The notes under the pieces: model-generated
Databases searched by the model: none
Seen by the model: the letters and a program-made list of their open reading frames with translations, nothing else
What the model was told of the DNA's origin: nothing
Part shown: positions 21,640-34,559 of the stretch, piece after piece
Numbering within the stretch: the stretch's first letter is position 1
How the letters are laid out: each line of letters starts with the position of its first letter
Source: Cryptomeria japonica
Taxonomy: Eukaryota > Streptophyta > Pinopsida > Cupressales > Cupressaceae
Assembly: GCF_030272615.1 (NCBI RefSeq)
Contig: NC_081406.1
Coordinates: 260,203,386-260,267,385, forward strand
Length of the DNA: 64,000 nucleotides
Direction: 5' to 3'
Program-made: the position numbers and the translations under genes

Positions 21640-23036
21640 CAATTCATTGGAGAGGAATCACACATGGGACTTGTCCTTCTTTCTAAAGGAATTAAACTTG
21701 TTCGATACATGTGGATCTATTAGAAAAAAATTGTAGCTCAAATGGGTCAATTGACAAACATAAGGCTTGCTTGATTGTGAAAAGATTCTCCCAAGTTCTA
21801 GGGATTGACTACTTTGAGACTTTTGCACTAGTTGCCAAATAAATTTCATCTGACTTATCCTTGATATAGTTGGGATGTTTATTAGCTAGATGTGAAGAGT
21901 GTCTTTCTTCATGGTGACTTTCAAGAGAAAATCCACATGGAGAAGGCACAAGGGTTTATACAATATCCTTCACTTGTTTTACGTCTTGAAAAGTCTTCCT
22001 ATGACATCATATAGGCTCTTTGATCTTTCTATGCCAAGATAGACTCATTCCTTCTAACAATTGAATTCACTTCAAGATTCCATTTTGATCAAAAGGTATA
22101 AATTCTACAATAGGGTGACACTCTCAAAAAATTTAGTTCTTCATGTTGACGACTTATTGATCACAAGGAGTCATGCATCCACCACCAAGGTAGTGAAAAT
22201 TAATTTACATGATATATTTATGATGTCAAACTTGGGTATTTTATATTACTTCTTGGGGATTGAGATCAAATGTGCTCTTGAGATGCTCTCCAAATTTTGT
22301 ATAGATAATTCAAAGCATGCACCGACTCCATTTCTATCTAGATTCAAACTTGAGACTAAGTTTACTTCATCCTTGGTTGATGGCATTTTATACTGACAAC
22401 TTATTGGGGGTCTCATCTACTTGATTCATATGAGACCCACCATTTCATATGTTATGGGCATGGTCTCTTGATTCATGTATGAGCCAAGTGATTTTAATTG
22501 GAAAGCGGCTAAGTGAATCCTCCACTATATTCAAGCTAATCACAATAATGGGATTTAGTATGCAAGAAGTGTGGATATTTAAATGGTGAGACATATAGAT
22601 TTAAATGTGGTAAGTGATTCTCAAGATCACAAGTCTAGTACAAGGTATTACTTTTCACTCGGTTCTAATCCAATTTGTTGATCGAGAAAGAAGCAATCTA
22701 CTATTTCTCTTACATCTATAAAGATCGAGTATCAAGGGGCGATCAATGCCACCACTAAGGCTATTTGGATTTAGAATATTCTTACTGATTTTAAAATTCC
22801 TTTTAAAAATCCTACAATCATATTTTGTGATAATCAAAGTGTAATATTGATCTCAAGGAATTTGGCTCATTGAACCAGAAGATGAAAGACATTGAGATAC
22901 ACACGCACTACATTTGAGGGGTAATTTAAGAAGTCATCATTGTTCTTAAGTATTGTAATATACATAATAATATTATGAATGTCTTCATTAAACCCTTCAC
23001 AAAAAATAGGTTCTTATGAGAAATTTGCTAGGGGTG
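21640..23036 (+). pseudogene. Heavily decayed copia pol
   Basis: Copia reverse transcriptase is recognisable through many stops and shifts: VLGIDYFETFA (about 21800), LDVKSVFLHGDFQEKIHME (about 21885-21945), LHVDDLLITRS (about 22142, equivalent to the YVDD box but with H) and GILYYFLGIEIK. RNase H traces follow: SDSQDHKSSTRYYFSLGSN, IEYQGAINATTKAIWI, IIFCDNQSV. Decay is much greater than in the copia elements at 14.4 or 48.2 kb, so this is an older insertion. Confidence 0.8.
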
Positions 23037-23218
23037 AGTGAGGTGTCTACTTCAGGAGGGGCTTCCTATTCCATTTTTTTCTCTCTATTTTGGGGGGGCC
23101 TATTATTTTTATAGGTGGCTTCTTCATTTGAGGGGTATCTCTTTGTACATGGGTACCTCATCAAACTTCATTTGTTAGACCCATCTTTTCACCCTCCTAA
23201 GGTATCCTCGAGGGGGGT

Positions 23219-24112
23219 GTTTGTTAGGAAAATGGTGTCTCAACCTTGCATTTACATAAGGTTACTATGTATAGTAAGTTGTCATGTGAGCACAAATTAG
23301 TCCAAAATTTTCTTCAAAGATTCACACTAGCTAGATAAGCATGTTGGTAAATTTTCATTGAAAGATCATGTCTAGATTTGAAGATATCATTTTTTTATTT
23401 TTATTTTTAAATTGTGAACGAAAGTTTTGGAGTTAATTTTGAGGGCCTTAGAGGCTCCAAAATATATTGAAAGTGTTCATATCAAGTTATAGCTTGATAA
23501 AGAAGGTTGTAATATTTCCAATGCATCAAAGAGTTTGTCAATTAAACGCTCGATTCAAAAGTTATGACCTCTAAAAATTGGGTCTCTTGAAATAGGAAAT
23601 ATAAAAAATGTGTTGGACACATAAATGAGTTGTAAAAGGGAGCTACAAGTGAACTATTGTGAACGTTGTCACATCATAAGGAATATTGGATTGGAGATAA
23701 GTTGGATGTCACTTTTTGGGTGGTTATAGCTCATGGTTTTGTAATATTGTCTGATGATTTCATGTATTGCATGCCCTATATATTAGGTGTGTGAGATGGA
23801 TGTTGTGTGTAAAAGTTTTCTAGCTATTGAGTTACCTTGGATATCTGGTTGGTGATACTTTAGTGAGAAGCTTGAATTACAAGTATATTGTATTATATTG
23901 TTAACTTTTGAATAATATATTGGATGACTTTTGGAGTGTGGGGTTTTTTTCTTAAAAGGGTTTTCCCCATGATATATCTTGTGTTTATTGTTATTATATT
24001 TGCATGTTGTATATATCCTTTTGTATGTGTTTCTTATTCTATAACAATTTATGGTTTGTAAGAAAATTTGCATTATCTCCCCCACTAGATTAATGTTACG
24101 AAGTGTTTTTCA
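23219..24112 (+). repeat. Probable 3' LTR of the decayed copia
   Basis: A purine tract (CTCGAGGGGGG) precedes TGTTTGTTAGGAAAATGG at 23219. A TATA-like CTATATATTA lies at about 23775. The right end is uncertain; I placed it at a CA near 24112. No second LTR copy is seen in the window. Confidence 0.45.
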
Positions 24113-24814
24113 GGCACTAGCTTCCTTTCAGTGTTAGTGTAGGTTTTTTTATTTTTCTTATATTAGGGGATATTTATTTTTGCATACACATACTATCTAA
24201 GCTTTATTAGGTTAATAGACTACAAATGGTGGAATCCATTAGCTACATGTCCCACTCTCTTACACACATGGTTAGTTGAGTTATACACCCTCTTTTGAAT
24301 TCATGTGCCACATCTCATAACCATTTAGTTGTCTTTACTTGAGGAGGTTATACCGTATTTTTTGGTATTTACTAGTCAATTGAGTAAAACGTCCTCCCTA
24401 TTATGGGTAGTTTGAGTTAATGCATCTCTTGGATGTAAATGCCCATATTTTGCTATATAGACAACTCTCTCCTCTCACCTAAACTAGGTCAATGCTAGTT
24501 CAATGAGTAATGAGAGTCTTGTCCAAATTCTTGTAGTTATCTGTTTTTTCTCTCTTTCAAGGTAATCTCTCATTTTTCTATTTTGATAATTGATAATCTA
24601 TCAATTTCAGTTGCATGTGATCTATGATTGAAATTAGATCTTGGTTTGATTCTAGCTTCTTGCAAAATTTAATAGGTTTTAGGGTCTATGGTTTTTGTCA
24701 AAAGGCTTTCAGTTGATACTCATTTTATCTTGATGCATGCACCTACATATAATGCACAATAGTTCCTTAGTTCATCTAATAAAGAGATCTATACATTCTA
24801 GACCAAAATATTGT

Positions 24815-27800
24815 CTTTAATTCTAATGGTCATGCATTCTAGGTACCTAAGCATGCTTTTACCACAAAAATCTATTTACCTAATGATAAGACTATGTTAT
24901 AGTAGCAACATGTGTCATATTGGTGAGAAAGGTTTACAAGCATAAAAAAATATTGCAAGACATTAATTATTATCTTGGGTTTGATTTTTGTAAATATTGT
25001 ATTTACAAAAGCTTGATTTATTTTATTGTAGTTGTCATAAATGTTTTAGGTGATTGGAACTTATTTTTCTAATATATTTAGTCTTGTACATATTCCATGT
25101 CAAAATATTTGTATTATGTATCTTTTTTTATGATTATTATAGGAGACTGTAAGTATATTTTCTCAAAAGTAAATATGAGGTTTTAGTCAGTTTATCCTGC
25201 TCTCTTAGAAAAGCAAAATAAAAAAAATATTAAGTTTTTGAAGATTGAGAATGATGATAAGTATACTTAATGAAAATTTTGATAAATTTTATAAGGAGAA
25301 AAGTATATAAATACATAAGATGTAACCCCATACACCACTCGATAAAATGGAATTGTAGAATGCAGGAACAAGATACTGATGGATGACTAACTCTTACTAA
25401 ATGGAATAGGTTGATACAAAACACTCAATGCATGCAACTCAATGGACCAACACATCCTTTATCAAGTAACCTATTATCTCATAAAGGTTCATTTAATTAT
25501 TGACCAAGGAAGTCTTTTCTTAGATGACTTGGGCACTATATGTGTAATGAGGACTTCCTAAGTTACTTATCAATTTTCTTTAATTCTAATGATCATGCAT
25601 TCTAGGTACCTAAGCATGCTCTTATCTCAAAGATCCATTTACCTAACGATAAGACTATGTTTTTGATAATTAAAGAAGCAAAACAAAGGTTGTCCCTTTA
25701 TACAAACAACCCAAAGGAAGCATTAACAAGCCATTAACAACACATTAATAGCATCGAGTAGTCTAACCAAAAACTATCAAAACATATATTTAAGCCTTAT
25801 AGTAAAAGGAGTTCACAATAATATCCAAGTATAAAATACTTAACCAAAAACTAACAAAAAGGCAACCAAAGGGTGGTTAGGCAAACAATTTACCCCAATA
25901 TTCAGTAAGGAATTTAAAAAGATCATTATAGTTGTCTTCTTCTTCAATGTCTTTTCCCAGAACCTTCTATTGTAGCAGGCACAAAGTAGTAGCCAAAATG
26001 TGCATGACTTTGGAACTGAACCTGGAAAGATTGACCAATTTTTTCTTAAAGTTTGTCAACTTCACTTTCAAAGCCCCCAAGTTCATAGCAGTGGCATTGA
26101 ATTTTTCATAGGTATAATCCTCCTTGTTAGGACAAATCTTCTTAGCTGACATCTCATCCTCCAACAAGTGGGTAACTTCAATCAGGTCCAAGGGCTTTGG
26201 GGTACTCTCCAAGTGGATAGTGGCAATCTTCTCTAAGTAGCTCACATCCTCCTCATCCTCCATCTCCACCACCTCCTTAGGATCATCCTCATTAGTGTCC
26301 ATGGCCTCCTTCCATTTTTCATTGACTTACCCACAAGCCTATTAGACCTACGAGAATTAATGTTTCTCACTCCTTTTTCATCACCCCCACTGTCAATTTC
26401 CTTAATGCAAGGCTGAGCCTAGAGCTTAGCCTTTTTAGCCAAGAAATAGATATACCTATTTTAGCAAAGCTCAATGGAGTAGTAAGGTAAAGCACCAACA
26501 CATTTGTTATATTTATGAGAAAAGTCTACAAACATTAAAAAAATCTTGTAGAAGGGCTTATTAATTATTCTCTTGCATTTGATTTTTGTGAACATTGCAT
26601 TTACAAAACCATGATTAATTTTATCATAGTTATCATAAATCTTTTGGGTGGTTGAACCTTATTTTTCTAATATATTTAGTTTTTTAGATATTCCTTGTCA
26701 AAATATTTGTATTATGTATTATTTATTGATGATTATTATAGGAGATTACATGGGTCTATTTTCTCAAAAGTAAATAGGAGGTCTTTATTCATTTTATCTA
26801 TCTCTCTTGGAAATCCAAGATCATAAAAAAAGTAAAGGTTTTGAAGATTGATAAAGATGGTAAGTATACTTAATGAAAAATTTGATAAATTTTATAAGGA
26901 GAATAATATTTAAATACATAAGATGTAACCCCACACACCCCTCGATAGAATTAAATTCTAGAATGAAAGAGCATGGTGTTGATAGATGATTGGTTCTTAG
27001 TAAGTGCAATAGGTTGATGCAAAAAACTCAATGCATACAGCTCAACAAACCAACAACTCCTTTATCATGTAACCTATCATCTCAAAAAGGTTCATTTCAT
27101 TATTGACCAGGGATGTGTTTTCTTGGTTGACATTGGCACTATAGGTGCAATTGAGGACTTCCTAAGTTATCTATCAGCTGCATATAGGGGGTTTAACTGA
27201 AATCAACAAATTGAAGTAGAAATTTGCAAAACCTATCAATTGTATTTAATACTAATGGTCATTCATTATAGCTACATAAGCATGCTCTTACCTCAAATAT
27301 CTATTTACCTAATTATAAGACTATGCTATACCACCAACACGTGTTATATTGGTGAGAAAAGTCTACAAGCATAAAAAAAATCTTGTAGAAGGGTTTCTTA
27401 ATTTTTCTCTTGGGTTTGATTTTTGTAAACATTGCATCTACAAAACCATGATTGATTTTATTGTAGTTATCATAAATCTTTTGGGTGGTCGGACCTTATT
27501 TTTCTAATATAATTAATCTTGTAGATATTCCTTGCCAAAATATATGTATTATGTATCATTTATTGATGATTATTATAGGAGACTATGGGTATATTTTCTC
27601 AAAAGTAGATATGAGGTCTTTATTCAGTTTTTATGGCTCTCTTAGAAAACTAAAATCATAAAAAATAATTTTGTTTTTTGAAGATTGATGATGATGGTGA
27701 GTATACAATGAATATTTTGATAAATTTAATAAGGATAAAAGTATATAAATCTACATATGATGTAACCCCATACACCCCTCAATAGAAGGGAATATCAAAA

Positions 27801-28025
27801 TGCAAGAGGATGATGTTGATGGATGAATGACTCATACTAAGTGCAATAAGTTGATGTGGAAAATCTAATGCATGCAACTTAATGGACCAATAGATCCTTT
27901 GTCAAGTAACATATTGTTTCAAAAAGGTTCATTTAATTATAGACCAAGGACATGTTTTCTTGGATGATGTTGGCACTATATGTGCAATTGAGGACTTCCT
28001 AAGTTATTTATTAGTTGCATATAGG
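24815..28025. repeat. Tandem triplication, unit about 0.75-0.8 kb
   Basis: Three diverged copies lie head to tail: about 24815-25570, 25576-27180 (split by an insertion at 25663-26485) and 27240-28025. Each begins with TAATG(G/A)TCATGCATTCTAG-like sequence and ACCTAAGCATGCT. Each then contains TTGGTGAGAAA, TTTATTTTTCTAATATA, ACCCCA(T/C)ACACC(A/C)CTCGATA-like sequence, and ends with AGGACTTCCTAAGTTA. No long open frame is shared. The copies differ by many changes, so the amplification is old. Confidence 0.8.
25663..26485 (-). mobile_element. Insertion splitting the second triplication unit
   Basis: It interrupts the repeat after AAGACTATG, and the repeat resumes at about 26486. It carries a 111-codon minus-strand frame (26302-25967) that is acidic then Lys-rich (KVKLTNFKKKLVNLSRFSSK) and resembles nothing I can name. 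On the minus strand it ends in TTAATTATCAAAAA, a short A-run that might mark the 3' end of a LINE-like retroposon. No clear target-site duplication was found. Confidence 0.45.
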
Positions 28026-29039
28026 AGATAAATAAAATCAACAAATTGAAATAGAAATAAAACAATGTTAAAGGCGCACCTATCTACACATTAGGTGTTA
28101 CGGGTCACTAGTCAATTGACACAACAATGGTTGTGGGCGATTTCTTACTATGACTATGTTGCAACTTAAGGCACACAACTCTATCTATCAATGATATCAA
28201 CCAATCTTGTTAATCTAACTCAATATAAATGAACATAACAATTCATCTATCAATGTAACTAACAATCTAACTAATATCAATATTAACAATCTACACTACA
28301 AAGAGGATTACAATACCTCAAGTGGACATTCATTGAGCGTTGTAACATCTTATCACAATGCTTGTTCTAACTCATAATATCACCAACATTGCACCTTTTA
28401 TTCAATATTATAATAGTCTCAATAAATTGACTAGAAACTCTAATAGGATCCAACAACTAAATGACTAATATATTTTTGGTTGCCCCAAACTCTAACAAGA
28501 TCTAGAATTTATACATGATCTTGAGAATGGATTACTTAAGACTCTAAATGATCCACTAATAGTTGTCAATCCTTGATAAAGATGAGGACTAATTATTCTT
28601 CTCCATAACTAGTAATAACAACCTAATTAATAAGAGTTGATGGTAACACAACTCCAATCAGACTTATTATTGTAGACGTATAAATCTGACCACTTTCCTA
28701 AATAAATATTTAATATTTATTTTAACCCCATTCCTCCTATTAATTAAATTCTATTTAATTAATTTGTTCATTTTCATCTATTTGATTAAATAAATTACTC
28801 AACTTATTTAATTAAATTCACATAAACCTTTTCTAGCTGTTAATTAAATAAATCACTTTATTTAATTAATTCCCCTTTCTCCCTTTTTTATTAAATTTAC
28901 ATTTAATTAAATTGATCCTTGCAAATAAATAAATCTAGTTTATTTATTAAATCCCCCCACTTGTATTTATGCAAGTTGCAACCACAATTGAAATAAATTA
29001 ATTTTATTCTAATTAAAATCAAGTTCGGGATCAGTATCA
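28026..29039. other. AT-rich stretch with repeated TTAATTAAAT
   Basis: From about 28700 the sequence is dense in TTAATTAAAT and AATAAATTA motifs, like the early part of the gypsy 3' LTR near 61930-62110. It may be a piece of a related LTR in the opposite orientation. No coding. Confidence 0.4.
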
Positions 29040-30110
29040 CACTAGTACATTCGGAGCTGATTTCCAACGGCCGTTTGTTGGATTTTCAACAAATTTTCGT
29101 CGGAGTGTCGACAAAATCCACCATCGAAAACTCGGCATCGGATTGGTCGACGATGCCATGCCCGTCACAAATTCGACAATCCAATGGACTCTGCCGACGG
29201 TCAAAGAAGTCATTGGTCGAAAGCTTGGTATTCGTCGTAATTTCGATGATGATCATTTTTATAAAAAATAAAATAATTATCATCGATATAAAAGAGCCAT
29301 CGAAGGAAGGAAATGCCGAAAGGACTCACTGAAGATCGACAAAAGATATCGAAGAAACCAGAGAGGGTCTTCATCAACGGGAAAAGTTCTCGAGGAAATA
29401 ATACTATCGGTACAACATAAAAAGGACCCACCGAAAGGAGCATTTTCATCGAAAGAATAATATCGATCAGACAAAAAGAAGCTACATCGATAAAAGATAT
29501 CAATGAGGATATAGGTTTCGAGGAGGTTAAACTTCATGGACAAAAGATATCGAAGAAAGTAGAGAGGGTCTTCATCGACGGGAAAAGTTCTCGAGGAAAT
29601 AATACTATCAGTGCAACATAAAAAGGACCCACCGAAAGGAGCGTTTAATCAAAAGAATAATATCGATAAGACAAAACAAAGCTACATCGATAAAAGATAT
29701 CGATGAGGATATAGGTTTCAAGGAGGTTAAAAGGCATGTTCTCGATATGCGTGGTTTTGCCAATGTAACTTTATCGATGAAGAACGATAAGGGAAAATAA
29801 AGAAAAGCTTTGGTGAGATAATAGACTCATTCATCGACGGGGCATAGTGATATCGATGAAAGAAGTATTTCGATGGAAAAATAAAGGAGGACATCGAAGC
29901 CCAAGGTTTCTTTGACATAAGACCCAATGGATATCAGATATGTTTCGATGAGGAGACAACCATACTAACCGAATACAGTATTTCGATGAACGGAAAAAAT
30001 ACATGATCAAAGTAATATTCGAAACAAAAGTATTGTTGATAGAAACAAAGAGATCGATGGAATAAAGAAACAAATGATTGAAAGACATATCCTCATCGAA
30101 ATGATTATTG
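29040..30110 (+). repeat. CATCGA-rich block 1
   Basis: It starts with CACTAGTACATTCGG and is dense in TCGA, CATCGA and GATATCGA motifs. A segment of about 200 bp is tandemly duplicated (about 29334-29536 and 29537-29735, sharing GACAAAAGATATCGAAGAAA and GGGAAAAGTTCTCGAGGAAA). The block is related in order and orientation to 41170-42615. It immediately precedes the first copy of the unrecognised protein family. I think it is a regulatory or terminal region of an element, not coding. Confidence 0.7.
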
Positions 30111-30369
30111 ATTGCTGCGAAAATCATAAACAAATCCCAGGGAAGGTCACATCACCATTAAATTCAAATGTGTGCTCGAGTGACCATTGTCCAAAGCACC
30201 ATTACTAACTGATTAAATACGCCATAAGTAGTGGATTAACCATCAAAGGACACAACATTAAGGAATTCACAGGTGATGAACTGAAAGCAGGAATTGGGCG
30301 AATTCACAGATAAAGCTCAGTAATTCCAAGTAAGTTGTTTGCACAGAGACCTCTTTTTCAAAATTCAAA

Positions 30370-33300
30370 TGGAATCATCATCTAAAACTAATAAGACCAG
30401 AAAGGGAAAAGAACCTATCGCTGAGAAGAAAAACCTAACAGACAGAAAAGGGAAGGGTGTTCTTTGGCCCAGGACCTGATTGACCAATGCCCATCATCCA
30501 GTTTGAGGTCCAAGAAGATTAGAGCTGATGAGGAAGGCTTGGAGGACCGGTTTGAGGATCTTGGAGACATATGGATAGAGTTGAGAGGGTATGAATTATT
30601 CATATATGGGTACAATAGAACTGTTACCCCTCAACCTATCAACAATTTATGGCAATTGAACTTAGGAAGGTTAGCTGTGGCTAATGTATTCATGAATGTG
30701 GAGCTCATGAAGGCAGTGGCAAACAATTATGACCCTAAAACCAGGACCATATATAACTACATGGGTGAGCCAATTCTTGCAATCACAAAGGAGGTTATTG
30801 ACACCGTGTTTGAGTTGGATTGGGGATTTGAATAATTGATTTACCTCAAGAAGTTAACAAGTGAATATTTTAGCCTAGAGTACATTTACAAAATGTGGAG
30901 ACTCCCTATACATAGACCTAGGAATGCAGGGTCCTTAGTGCCACTAGGTCAGGATGACAAAGCTCCCTATGATGTCAACTCTTTCCATCCATATTTCAAG
31001 TATACCTATTATAGTGTTGCCCAAGTGCTAGGGATAAAAGCCCATCCTTTGATGGATATTGCAGCCATGGTGATTTGTGTCGATTTGCAGTCTAAGGACC
31101 CCCGCTTCTTTGATTTTTCTGCTTATTTGGTTGAGGTTTTGAATCATGGGTTAGAAATGTTAAAGGGGGATATCATCAATGTTCATTTCAAGAATTATTC
31201 CTTACTTATGCACATGCTATTGTATGTGGGCCAAGATGAAGGGTTATGGCCAGAAGAGTTATGTGTGAGGACATATGACAATGCTGGAATGAGAAAACCA
31301 GTGCAAGTATGGGTTTCTTCATGGGACTAGAGGTATGTGAATAATCAATATTGGCATTTTGAGGAGTTCTTTGTCAAGCCATTATATAGACTATTGGGAT
31401 GCTCGTGCGATCATGCCCTTGCACCAAAGGTTCAAAGATTCCTAAGACCAAAATATTTCGCTGAAGATCCCTCAATTGAACACAATTGGGGAGATTGGTA
31501 TTGTTTTTCAGACTACACACAAGTCAGGGTATATGGGTTTGAAGGGAGACCATACTTACTACCACTTACACTCCCTAATAGAGTGGCTTGTCTAGAAATT
31601 GTGAGGCAACTATCAATAGTGAGTACATAACATCTGACAAGCCATGGAAAACAATCAATTGTACCTAGGTTGTTATTATTTTTAGATTTTATTGTGAAAA
31701 GTTCAAAGAGTTATGGCCTACTGCAGACAAAATTGGATTATTATGGCATGGCTATGGGGGATCCAAGGCCCAATTTTGATCCTGAAGGATACATAAGGAT
31801 AGCCCGATCATCACAAAAGTTGAAGGCTGGAGAGCATAAATCTTACCTACCAGATGACCTCATTAAGAACATTGGCAGAGAAGAGGCCAGAGTGAAGCGA
31901 ATAAAGTTTGAGAAAGCAATGCAGGCTTATAAATGGAAGCTTTATAGAAGGAAAATGGATGAGAACGTGCTACAAAAGATTAAAGACCCCTTGGAGTTGG
32001 CCAACAAACTTGTGGAGCATGAATTGGAAATACTTGAGGGAGTCCCGCCTCATGTTTTTAGGGATTACATTGATACTATTAGGAATACAAAGCCTTTGGC
32101 TCATATTTCTCCCGCTTCCACATCTGGCATCGTTCCATTCACTCCTCGAGAGGATTACCCCCTGGTTATGCAAAGGATTGCCCCCCTAGTTATGTAGAGG
32201 ATACACCGATAGACCTGACAACAGGACAATTGAATGTCTGAGAAGTGGCTGACATCAGATTCCTAGAGCATGAGGATTTCATTGTTGATAGTGACTTCAT
32301 TTCTTCCAAGGAGTTCATTGCATTCCTCTATCAACATAAGGGGTCTCAAATTAGGAATAACATGAGAAATAGTGAAGAAGAGAAACAACTTCAAAAGTTA
32401 CAAGAGGAGATGGATCTTGTGATGAGAGAAATGACACCTTAGAAGAGAAGACAGTTGCTTAAGGAAGCTAGTGTGCTATTATACTCTAGATGGGACATGA
32501 ACTCTGCCTTGTTGTTTGATGGATTCCTCAAGAAATAGGACCCAAGTAGGCAAATGATGCCAAAAGAGATTGATAAACTCTTTAGAGGATCAGGATATGA
32601 TCCAGATCAGAAGGCTCTTCTACAGTGGGCTATCTATCCCAAAGATAAAAGACCTATATTGGTTGATACAGAAGAAGCTTTTGGACATTTGATGGTGCAG
32701 CAGGTTGGAAAGACTGACCCTAGAACAACTGCCAAACTAAATTTGGATGTCGCTAAACTGAACCAAGATCAGATAGAGTTTCTGGTCTGAGAAAATTGTA
32801 CATACAAAAGCCTATATGAGAAAACCAATGAAGAAAAATAGAGGCTGCAAGCAAGATTGCTTCAGATTGATACAGGTACCAGTCAAACAGGGATGACATA
32901 CAATGTTGACAGAGATGCCATGGATGCCTTGACAAATGCTATGTATTGGAGGAACAGGGCTAAAAAGACATCTCGACAACCAAAAAAGGAACAACAAAAG
33001 ATGGATAAGTTAGTTCTTGAGGTCATTGACCATAGATTCAAAAGTATGATGTAGGTTGCATAAATCTATTGGAAGACATACACTGGAACAGTCAAAGCTA
33101 TGAAAGAGCATGAAAGGCTCAAGTCTCGGTTGGAAGGCTTGATGAATGACAATAGTCTGATGAATCCAGGTGAGAAAATTGAAGTCGAGGCTCACTTGAA
33201 GTCCCATGATGAATTGGCAAATCAATTAAGGAAATAGCATCAGAGGCTAGACGATGGGAATACCCCTAGGGTGCCCTCTTTTTACAGTAATGGTGAGTTA

Positions 33301-33543
33301 GTATCGTTGGAACAGTGGAAACAAGAGTTTAGTGATGAGAAGAATCGAGCAGTAGTAGAGTTGGATCAGGACAAAGATTTGTCACTTTGTGTTAACAATA
33401 TTCTATCTAATCATTTCCAGATAGAAAGCGACATGAGGACACTAAACAATGATGTTCTAATGTATAAAGATGATAAGTACATTGAACACATAGGAATGCT
33501 GAACTTGTTTATCTTCCAGTTTGTTAACAAAAGTTATAATTAA
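30370..33543 (+). pseudogene. Unrecognised large protein, family copy 1
   Basis: A Lys-rich start (MESSSKTNKTRKGKEP at 30370) shifts frame near 30455. It then continues to about 32197, shifts again, and ends at 33543, about 1,050 codons in all, with stops near 30833, 31328, 31628, 32195, 32440, 32536 and others. Segments shared with copy 2 include LWQLNLGRLAVANVFM, NYDPKTR, LLMHMLLYVGQ, RPKYFAED...HNWGDWY and FEGRPYLLP. The C-terminal third is rich in Lys, Glu and Gln and probably helical. I recognise no polymerase, nuclease, transposase or zinc finger. It could be a gag-like protein of a non-autonomous element. Confidence 0.6.
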
Positions 33544-33881
33544 TAGTTATGTGCTGAAAAGCCACGATGCTTGATGACAATGTATACCCTCATATAAATG
33601 AGGGAATTTTTGTAACAATAAGGATCATTAGAGAAGAAGTAGAATATAGCCTCAGGCTTACTATTGTACTATTTTGCGAACATACATAATATAATCAATC
33701 GTCTTTCCTTTGTGTATATGTTGTGGATTACTGCATCTTTCTGTAGGCAGTTACTTGTGATATTATCTAAAGGAGATAAGGTTACTTGTGTTCTTCCAGT
33801 AAAACTCTGTGTTTCATATTGTGGATTTGAATAAAAGATTTACTTGTGAATATAGTTTTGTATATAGTGCACATGCATATT

Positions 33882-33921
33882 ATCTCAACAATGGTGCGCC
33901 TGCATATGTATATAGTTTTGT
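33882..33921. repeat. 40-bp repeat shared with 44028-44067
   Basis: Both copies read ATCTCAAC(A/C)ATGGTGCGCC and continue TGCAT(A/G)TGTATATAGTTTTGT, 38 of 40 bases alike, about 10.1 kb apart in the same orientation. Flanks do not match. This copy lies 41 bp before a minus-strand primer-binding site, so it may be leader sequence of an LTR element. Confidence 0.75.
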
Positions 33922-33961
33922 TTATAGGTGGAAAGACTGAGGTTCAAGGTCGAACTTGGTT

Positions 33962-34550
33962 GCTCTGATACCATATGTAATATTCCATTAATTCTATACT
34001 TAAAGAAAATAAATTGTGATCTATATTAAGATAAAAAATTGAGCATTTCAAAATAAAACATAACTACTTCAGTTGAAGGAGAAAACTAACTAAATGTTCT
34101 TCAACATTATAAGAATCTAACTAATTTATCTAAAAGGAAGGTAATCTTTTAATGATTAAAAACATTGAACAAATATTATTAAGCTAATCAATATGAGAAA
34201 GGAATTCAAATGGCAAGTTTCATTTTTGAGGGAAGAGATAAAGGTTCAGAGGTTACTGTTATCATTGTTTAAAAAATGGGTATTCTTTTCCATAATTGGC
34301 CAAGTCTATGAAATTATTGGGTCTTGTATGGCCTTGTGACTTCTATTGCTTTGGGTCCTAAGGAGGGTTTAGGGTTTAGGTTTAATCACTTTCAAAATGT
34401 TTGAGAAAAAACCCTTATAATTCTATTTCCATGTTACTTTATTCACATAAGTAATGGGTCCTTTTGTCATGCAAAGTGTTCCCCCTGTTGTTTTTTACCT
34501 TGGCAGTCCTTTTAAATGTTTTAATTTTTATTCGCCTTTAAATTACCTTT
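33962..34550 (-). mobile_element. LTR-element remnant: tRNA-Met primer-binding site and LTR start
   Basis: On the minus strand TGGTATCAGAGC (33973-33962) matches the standard primer-binding site complementary to initiator tRNA-Met. The adjoining LTR would start at TGTAATATTCC (33976, plus coordinates) and extend right; its far end is not clear and 34550 is a guess. No associated coding on the left is recognised. Confidence 0.5.
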
Positions 34551-34559
34551 TCTAATGAC

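Noticed and set aside
29040-30110. Repeated CATCGA motifs considered as a CRISPR-like array
   Set aside because: There are no constant direct repeats with equal-length unique spacers, and the setting is a plant nuclear genome.
30415-30615. 66-codon minus-strand frame overlapping the start of protein copy 1
   Set aside because: It is the antisense reading of the better supported plus-strand protein family.
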